From: Pocillopora verrucosa
Taxonomy: Eukaryota; Cnidaria; Anthozoa; Scleractinia; Pocilloporidae
Direction of reading: 5' to 3'
DNA: 64,000 nt
Assembly (NCBI RefSeq): GCF_036669915.1
Contig: NC_089321.1
Location: forward strand, 9,676,914 to 9,740,913
The translations under genes were made by a program, and so were the position numbers. Each line of letters starts with the position of its first letter. Positions within the stretch are counted from its first letter, which is position 1. Positions 57,901 to 64,000 of the stretch are shown piece by piece. The notes under the pieces were generated by a model that saw only the letters and a list, made by a program, of their open reading frames with translations, made no database searches and was not told the DNA's origin.

Positions 57901-60900
57901 CAAAAATGTGTTAAAAGTCTTTGACTTTTGCCTTGCAGCTATTTTCCTGTTGAATTATGGGAAATCTCTTTTTTTTTTTCACTTGATTGTGTCAAAATTT
58001 GAATACAAGCCTAGGAACAGAATTGTTTAGATCATATTGTGCTTGAAAATCAAGTATCTTCATCAGAAGTTTTTTGATATCCGGCAATATTATATCTGTA
58101 CTTTAATCTTGATATGGAACTTATCTTTTGGTATGTGGTGTACGTGTGTTGTAAAAATAAATTCATGATATTGGATGGTTGTCACAAGTCAGGAAAGACA
58201 AATTTCTTCAAGGTTTTGGAAAAGTCAGGCAAAAAGTGAAATTTCAAGTGAAGTCAAAACTACATATTTGCTCCGTTGAGTGACAAATTTCATAAAAGCA
58301 AACTTGGAATGTGGGCCCGATTTAACTAGAGTTTCGTGAGATGAAGGAAATCATGATATATTTGTGACGTGATGAGATACGTGATACTCCAAATTAGGGG
58401 ACGGGGAGAACCTGCCAAGATGAAATTAGGCTAAAATGTAAATCAGGTGAAACTGGATGAATTTTTTTTTTTTGGTATGTTCAGGTGTTCCAGAAAAGAG
58501 ACCATTATGGCCGATTGGTTTCCGTCAACCGTTTAAACCTCAGTCGCGTTTCGAGGTGTTGCAATGGGAATATTTCACAGATACGTCAAGTTACGGATTC
58601 ACAGAGGTCAATCCTAAGGTAAATTTAGTAAACTGTAAGATCCTGTATTTTCTTTGTATTTTCTCTCGAAAGTTCTGATTGGTTGATGAGAAAACTTACG
58701 CCACGTTTTCACCAAATCTGATTGAAAAAGTAATTTGAACTCGCGCGCTTTGGCGCCTCATGACGCAGGTGTTTCATTGTGTGTGTTGTAGAGGTTTCTT
58801 CTGATTGAAAGTTGCTATGGTTTCGCACGTGATTAAAAACCGCTTTAAGCCGCCCCCTCTTCTTTCTAAAGGTACCTTTGCAGGGGGATTACAAGAAAGA
58901 CGTCGAGGACGTCAAAGAAACGGCCATCAAAATGTTGACACGAGAATACTCTAACGTAAACAAGCAGTTCCTTCTGATGAATGGCTACCGACGAGTTGAT
59001 CCAAGAAGAGGAGCTGAGTACATCCTGGATATTGGAATCAAACCAGGTGCTGCGGAGACCAGGGGAACTGGGAAAGAGGCAGATATGACCATCAGGTGTG
59101 GTAAAATGCCCTATACCATAAACTCTCTAACAGGGATCGGGAGCGGAGGGACTTTTTGATATCCTAGGGATTTTAGATGGGGGATTTATTAGTGAGGGAG
59201 AGGATAATTTGAGAGGAAGGGCTTCTAAAAGAAATTCAGTTACTCATAGATACCAAATTTTCTCTCATTTGGTCATTTTTAGAGGTATTGTGACCTCATT
59301 AAATTCATTGCTTTTTCAACAATTTTTATTCAGACGAGTTCATCTTCTGAGGCCGTACACCACGGTGGAAAATATCCTAATGCCGACTGCTATCGAGCAA
59401 CGTGGAATCCACCTCGTTCTTCCCGTCCTTCGGAACGACACCAAAAGATTGGATGACTTTTTTCAGATGTATCAGAAAGTTTGCTTACAGACTGGAGAAA
59501 ATGTGGTACTACTCACTGTATTTGTGAATGTTAGGGACGCAGGCCAAGAGAAAAACAAAGAGGACATATTTGCTGATGGAAAAGCGATTATTGCACGGTA
59601 AGTCGTAAACTACACGTCGTGTAGTCCATTTAGTCAATCGCTGATCCACAAAGAGAGCCTCTTTGCCACTTATTACCAATAAGGAGTACGCTGAATTTGC
59701 GTGGCTTTATAATCTTTGGCTTATCCAGGATTCTGTTGCGCTAAAGCGATGAAGCAAGTAGAGTGTTAGGATTGCCTCTTCCTTCCCTTGACGGGGTGAT
59801 AGTCCATTAATGGTTATCATATATCCCACACCTCTCCACCCTTTAGCAGTTCGTAAAGTTTACCAGACAGCTCGCCGAACCCATATCTCTCCAGGGTGGA
59901 AAGAGGCACTTTGAAATTTAAGTGTCTTGCCCGAGAACACAGCGCAATGACCCGGCCAGGGGTCGAACCCAGACCCCACAACCAAGAGTCTAGCGCGCTA
60001 ACCTACTCGTCTTCTTTAAATGCAGGTACAAACAGAAATACACTTGGGCGCAGTTGCCGTGGATACAGATCGGAGTCAAGTACAACTCCCTTACGTTGCT
60101 CATGGACATTGTTACCATGAAGCTTCCAGCCAATGCACTGATCTTTCTCGCAGCTCTTGAAGTCGAGTTCAACGTAAATTTTCTTAGCAGGTGCAGAGTG
60201 AATGCACTTAGTGGTGAGCAGGTGAGTCAAATTTCCGTCTCCTATGATCTAAGACCATTACGGACGACAATGTCTCCCAAAATACTCAGGAGCAACCTCG
60301 ACGTTGTTCCGATAATTTCCGACCATCAAACGACCAGGCACGAAAAGGTTCCGAACATACTAGGTTTTTTCCGACGATCCACGAAAATTCAACGTTTAAG
60401 TACGAAATGTATTCGGGAATATCAGGGAACAAGCTCGATGTACTTCCGATGCCAAGTATAACTACCAGCAACGAACATGTCTCCGAGAACACCAACGAGC
60501 AAGCCCGAAGTTTTTCCGATAAGCTAAAACAACTAAGTTTCAACCTCTCTTCCTTTTTGTTTCTTAGGTAACGATTCTTTAAAAATTTACCCGAAGTTTT
60601 TTTTTCTAACTCTTTTATTCTTTAGGTATTCTTCCCCATTCCCTTTGCGTATTATGATCCAGCCATCGTATTCCGCCAAGCGAAGATCCCGGATGTAATA
60701 CCCGTTCATAAGGACACGGGGCACTGGGCACCAGGACCGAGAAAAATGGCTTGTTTCGATAACAAAGACTATAAAGACATTAGGATAAATAGTGACGACT
60801 TCCTTAAAGAAGAAAAATCACAAAAATTGCAATTGATGGAGGTAAATTTCGACTAATCCATTTTTTAAGCATTTCTTTTGCAGTTTTTATAGTTATTTAG

Positions 60901-61213
60901 TCAAACGCGTTTTAGAGTTTGGTTAAATTTTTGTGTTTTTGAACGGTCTCTTTAGTTTAATTTAACTGTCGGATTTCTTCACTAGGTGTTCGCTGCTAGT
61001 TCTTTACACGTGTTCCAAGCAGTCGACATTGATTTGAGGAAACGATATGAACAAGTAACATGTGATCCTCATCTTAAAGAAGACGAATACAACACGTGTT
61101 TGAAATTCAAGGCAGAAGGCATGGCTTCTCGCTCACAACTCGCTCTCTTAGTGTTTGAGATGGAACAAAAGAGTCAGGGAAATGGAGCCACAGAGTTTCA
61201 TCAGTTACGTTAG
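54934..61213 (+). CDS. CHPF: Chondroitin polymerizing factor (CHPF/CHPF2 type)
   Basis: CHPF partners chondroitin synthases in the Golgi and enables chain polymerisation. Exons: 54934-55938, 56904-57132, 58485-58618, 58872-59095, 59334-59597, 60026-60221, 60626-60841, 60986-61213; all GT-AG and in phase, giving 831 residues (human CHPF 775). A type II anchor follows a basic N terminus (residues about 50-71, PVFPAIIGVSLGFALSMFYI). The first glycosyltransferase domain has YEWFMRVEDSMYL, then YCYGGTGIALSRSAL and LENALTEQEDVELGRCL. Exons 3-5 give SRFEVLQWEYFT, MNGYRRVDPRRGAEY and HLLRPYTTVENI. The C-terminal domain has FLSRCRVNALSGEQVFFPIP and ends SRSQLALLVFEMEQ, as in CHPF. Where active chondroitin synthases have DDD and DVD metal-binding motifs, this protein has VED and ALEVEF, so, like vertebrate CHPF, it probably works as a non-catalytic or weakly active partner. 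Confidence 0.9.
55939..56903. other. CHPF intron 1
   Basis: Starts at the donor GAG|GTGGAA. Contains a poly(C) run (56529-56546). The exon 1 frame would run seven codons into it before a stop, so unspliced message would truncate the protein. Confidence 0.6.
59750..60015 (-). mobile_element. tRNA-derived SINE with conserved central domain (CHPF intron 5)
   Basis: On the minus strand the head has A-box-like GTAGGTTAGCGCGCTAG and B-box GGGTTCGACCCC (59959-59970), then CTGGCCGGGTC. Downstream, TCTCGGGCAAGACACTTAAA resembles the conserved domain of V-type SINEs. The head ends about 10 bp from the acceptor of CHPF exon 6 (60025). Confidence 0.7.
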
Positions 61214-63511
61214 TCACACTCGTTATCAAGTATCCTCATACGCGAATTAGCACTTAATGACTGGCGAAGCTGAGGGGAACAGTTAGAGTCGGAGGGGGGG
61301 GGGGGGTAAGGGGAACAAACTCACGGTTTTCCGGAAGGCCAGTTTTTAAGTGTTTTGTTATACCTTACAACTCAATAATAGTACGATGACTGAAAATACA
61401 TATTTATTTTTCTTGACGCGGGCTGGCACACATACTTGTCGGGGCTGCAAGATGCAAGACCTGGTCAAGTGTGAGTCAAAAATTCAAGTTGTGATACCCC
61501 TAGGGAAGGGAGTTTTGACCCATCGCACGTAATACTTTCTCCTCCAATTGGAAAAAGTATTTGAGTTGAGGGGTATAACAACGTCATTTGTCTTCATTTT
61601 CTTCTCTTAAAGATTACGCGACATTCACTTTCCACTCCTGAAGAATACGAAACCAAAAATTGCCCACAAATATTTAATTTTTTCCTGGTATTTGAACGGA
61701 GTGTATGCATGCAGGTCATGAAGACAAAGCGACGTTCCAATAGTTAGACACATTAATAATAATTAAAAAATGATCGGAATCCAGTGAATTGGATAGTAGT
61801 AACGTTCTTGACGAAGCTAGGACATATTGTATTCTCTGATGGGGTCGAAAATATTTTCTTTTCTCGGAAAATGGCTGTGTTACGAAATCACAGATTAAGT
61901 ATTTGACGACCTCGCTCAAGAATTTGACTTAACATTAGAAGTAGCAGCCCCTGTTAGCATAAGGGGCTATCTTATCGCTATTTCTTTGATGTATTATTAT
62001 TTATAAAACTCATTTAACGGACAAATTGCTAAGATGCATGTGTGGCTATTTGTAAAGCCTATAAGCACAAAAATTCAAAGATAACACGAAGTACTTATCG
62101 ACAAATATGAAAAAAGTCACGAAACGCAGATACGTTTAATAGGTAATAATTCTTGCTGTTCATTTTAGGAAACTAGTTTACAATAACAAAAATTATCATG
62201 CATTTGAAAAAAAGGTTTTGGTAGTTTTTTTTTTTTTCGACTGGTGACAAAAACAGCTATCATCTCATCTCATAAAAAAAGGTGAGAACTTCTTTGGTAC
62301 TTAAGTCTAACAACTTCTTTCACAACCTCTTCCAAGTTTAGCCCCGAACGCATATCCCGTACCCTCTCTTAAGTCTCATTGAGCGCACCATAAAGAAGGA
62401 ACCGAGATTAACAAAGGCAAATAGAACGAATAATTGCCCTAAAAGAAAAAAAAATTGGCTTTCGAAACTCTTTTCCATGAGCAAAAGGTTCGAGCAAGAC
62501 AAAATTGAAAATTCCCGAAATTCAACAATTCCTCTTCTCCTAAGTAACCTTAACCTTTCATTCACCTTTCTGTCTTTCCCCTTCAACAATGGAGAAGGAG
62601 ATGAAGGAATTACTGTAATTTCTTTACCTGATGATTCACCCAACTGCATTTGTAAAGCATTGTACGATAGCAGTATAGGTGGTCAAAAGAAGTAAACGGA
62701 ATTTTAAAAACAGCCAAAACATTTTTATTATTTCAGCGAGCCTACAAGAGTAAAAATTTCATACAAAAACGTTTACATTAAAACTCCATTGTGGTTCTCA
62801 TTGGTTTAAATACGTGTTTTAACGATCGTTAGACTGGTCAATCTGGTTATTTACAAGTTTTACAGGTTTGTGTTGATTGACTGATTACGTAACTGACATG
62901 GCATTCTATCATCTAAATAGTATTGATCTCGTACAAAACTTCAATAGTGACATGAATAAACCAAAACATGCCCCACCCCTACCCCCAGAAAAATAGCATG
63001 ATCATGCATCGTTGATTTTGTTTCGCATTTCTCGTGAAGAGAAATATTCCTTTCTTCACATGGAAGCAGTAGCTAGTCTTTGTTCCGTCTGAAGAAAACC
63101 TGTTGACAAAAAAACTTCCATTCAGTCCTACAGAAATCTCCCCGTCGTTGTAAACGTTTCGTGCAGCTCAACTAAATTTTTTCTTTCTTTTAGTGACGAT
63201 GAGACAATAGGCGTACTCAATGTCGATCTTTCTCTTCATAAACCAGATCGTATAACGCGTTGATAAATTCTCATCATTCTTATAGTTCTCGTTCATTCTC
63301 AATGATTCAATTTACCTGTTCTTAGCGCAATCATTCATTCAGTTAATCATGCATTAACTCTCAATCACTCGTTCTCATTCTCGCTCGTCATCATTCTTCC
63401 ATTCTCATTCATTCATTCATTCATTCCTTCCATTTCATTCCCACCACACTACCACTATCATAATCATTCTCAATCTTGCATCAACTTTACCTTCCTTCCT
63501 CCTTCCCTCTC
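61214..63511. other. CHPF 3' region and 3' region of the bromodomain gene
   Basis: Contains a poly(G) run near 61297. Open frames at 62338-62649 (-) and 62477-62695 (+) overlap on opposite strands and show no domain. CATTC simple repeats fill about 63290-63430. I could not place a poly(A) signal for either gene. Confidence 0.4.
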
Positions 63512-63945
63512 TCAGTCCATATTTGGAGCCAATTGCTCCCAGCGGCGTTCAAAAAATTCAAAAAGTCGTTTTCCAGCCTGTCCAACCTGGGGAGACATAA
63601 TAGTATCAGCATTAATTAAACGTTCCAACAATGAGCTTAACAGTAGGTAAAAAGCCGTTCCATTGCAAGGTGAAATTCTGGAATCGAGGTTAATCAAGAG
63701 AGATCGCTTCCTCTAATGGCGCCATTCAGACTTCACGTGACTTACCTCTGAATCATCCTCGTTAAATTCTTCACAGTTCAAGAAAACTGTTCGTGCGTCA
63801 TCCACAAATTCGTTAGGTCCTTGGTACCTGTTGGCGAGGGCATCATACGTTCATTATCACGAATAACATAACAAAGAATATGTCAGAGAACTGCACCAAC
63901 TTACAAAGACTTGAGGAGATGTCGAGAAATCGGAGAGTTCTCCGG
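63512..63945 (-). CDS. Bromodomain protein, C-terminal exons (partial, runs off right edge)
   Basis: Bromodomains bind acetyl-lysine on histones and other nuclear proteins. Three exons on the minus strand, 63905-63945, 63746-63827 and 63512-63586, are GT-AG and in phase. They encode SPISRHLLKSLYQGPNEFVD, then DARTVFLNCEEFNEDDSEVG and QAGKRLFEFFERRWEQL, ending NMD-stop. This is the second half of a bromodomain; the Asn of NCEEFN is at the acetyl-lysine-contacting position. The protein ends seven residues after the last helix. The pattern NCxxFNEDDSEVGxAG with a terminal bromodomain is seen in TRIM24/TRIM33-type and BAZ2-type proteins; the domains that would decide lie beyond the window. Confidence 0.8.
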
Positions 63946-64000
63946 CTAAAATTTCCATGGCCTGAGCCTTTTCTTCATTCACACACCGAAACTCTTCTCC

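Noticed and set aside
62338-62695. Opposite-strand frames of 103 and 72 codons
   Set aside because: They overlap each other, show no domain and no compatible splice sites with the bromodomain gene.

Overview
This is a eukaryotic, AT-rich genomic window with intron-split genes: GT-AG junctions, phase-matched exons and AATAAA poly(A) signals. Gene content and repeat types fit a cnidarian, most likely a stony coral; that is inference, since no species-specific marker was checked. I assembled ten protein-coding genes by joining exons at splice sites that keep frame, plus one gene start at the left edge counted among them and one gene end at the right edge.

Layout, left to right. 396-581 (-): first coding exon of a CLASP microtubule plus-end protein. 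582-11160: gene-poor, with a degenerate 23-bp array, inverted-repeat elements and a possible solo LTR. 11161-14935 (-): transformer-2 (TRA2) SR splicing factor. 15323-20159 (+): PAXX end-joining factor, head to head with TRA2. 21349-24622 (+): unrecognised zinc-finger protein built of a duplicated two-finger module. 25236-30469 (-): SWEET sugar transporter, whose second intron holds about 870 bp of a 15-bp minisatellite. 30652-37034 (+): MTHFS, head to head with SWEET at 182 bp. 31529-34255 (-): an unrecognised secreted or membrane protein very rich in tryptophan, nested antisense inside MTHFS intron 3. 39516-41422 (+): two-pore-domain potassium channel. 42641-51128 (+): polytopic membrane protein resembling the fungal UPF0658 Golgi family. 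54934-61213 (+): chondroitin polymerizing factor (CHPF). 63512-63945 (-): 3' end of a bromodomain protein running off the right edge.

The genes form no pathway or operon; this is an ordinary animal gene neighbourhood with two compact divergent promoters (TRA2/PAXX, SWEET/MTHFS). The non-coding part is crowded with short inverted-repeat (MITE-like) elements of several families, two tRNA-derived SINE-like elements, a 167-bp palindrome, and four tandem repeats or duplications, one of which copies the coding 3' end of a gene. The two genes I could not name (the zinc-finger protein and the nested Trp-rich protein) are the best candidates for undescribed biology.
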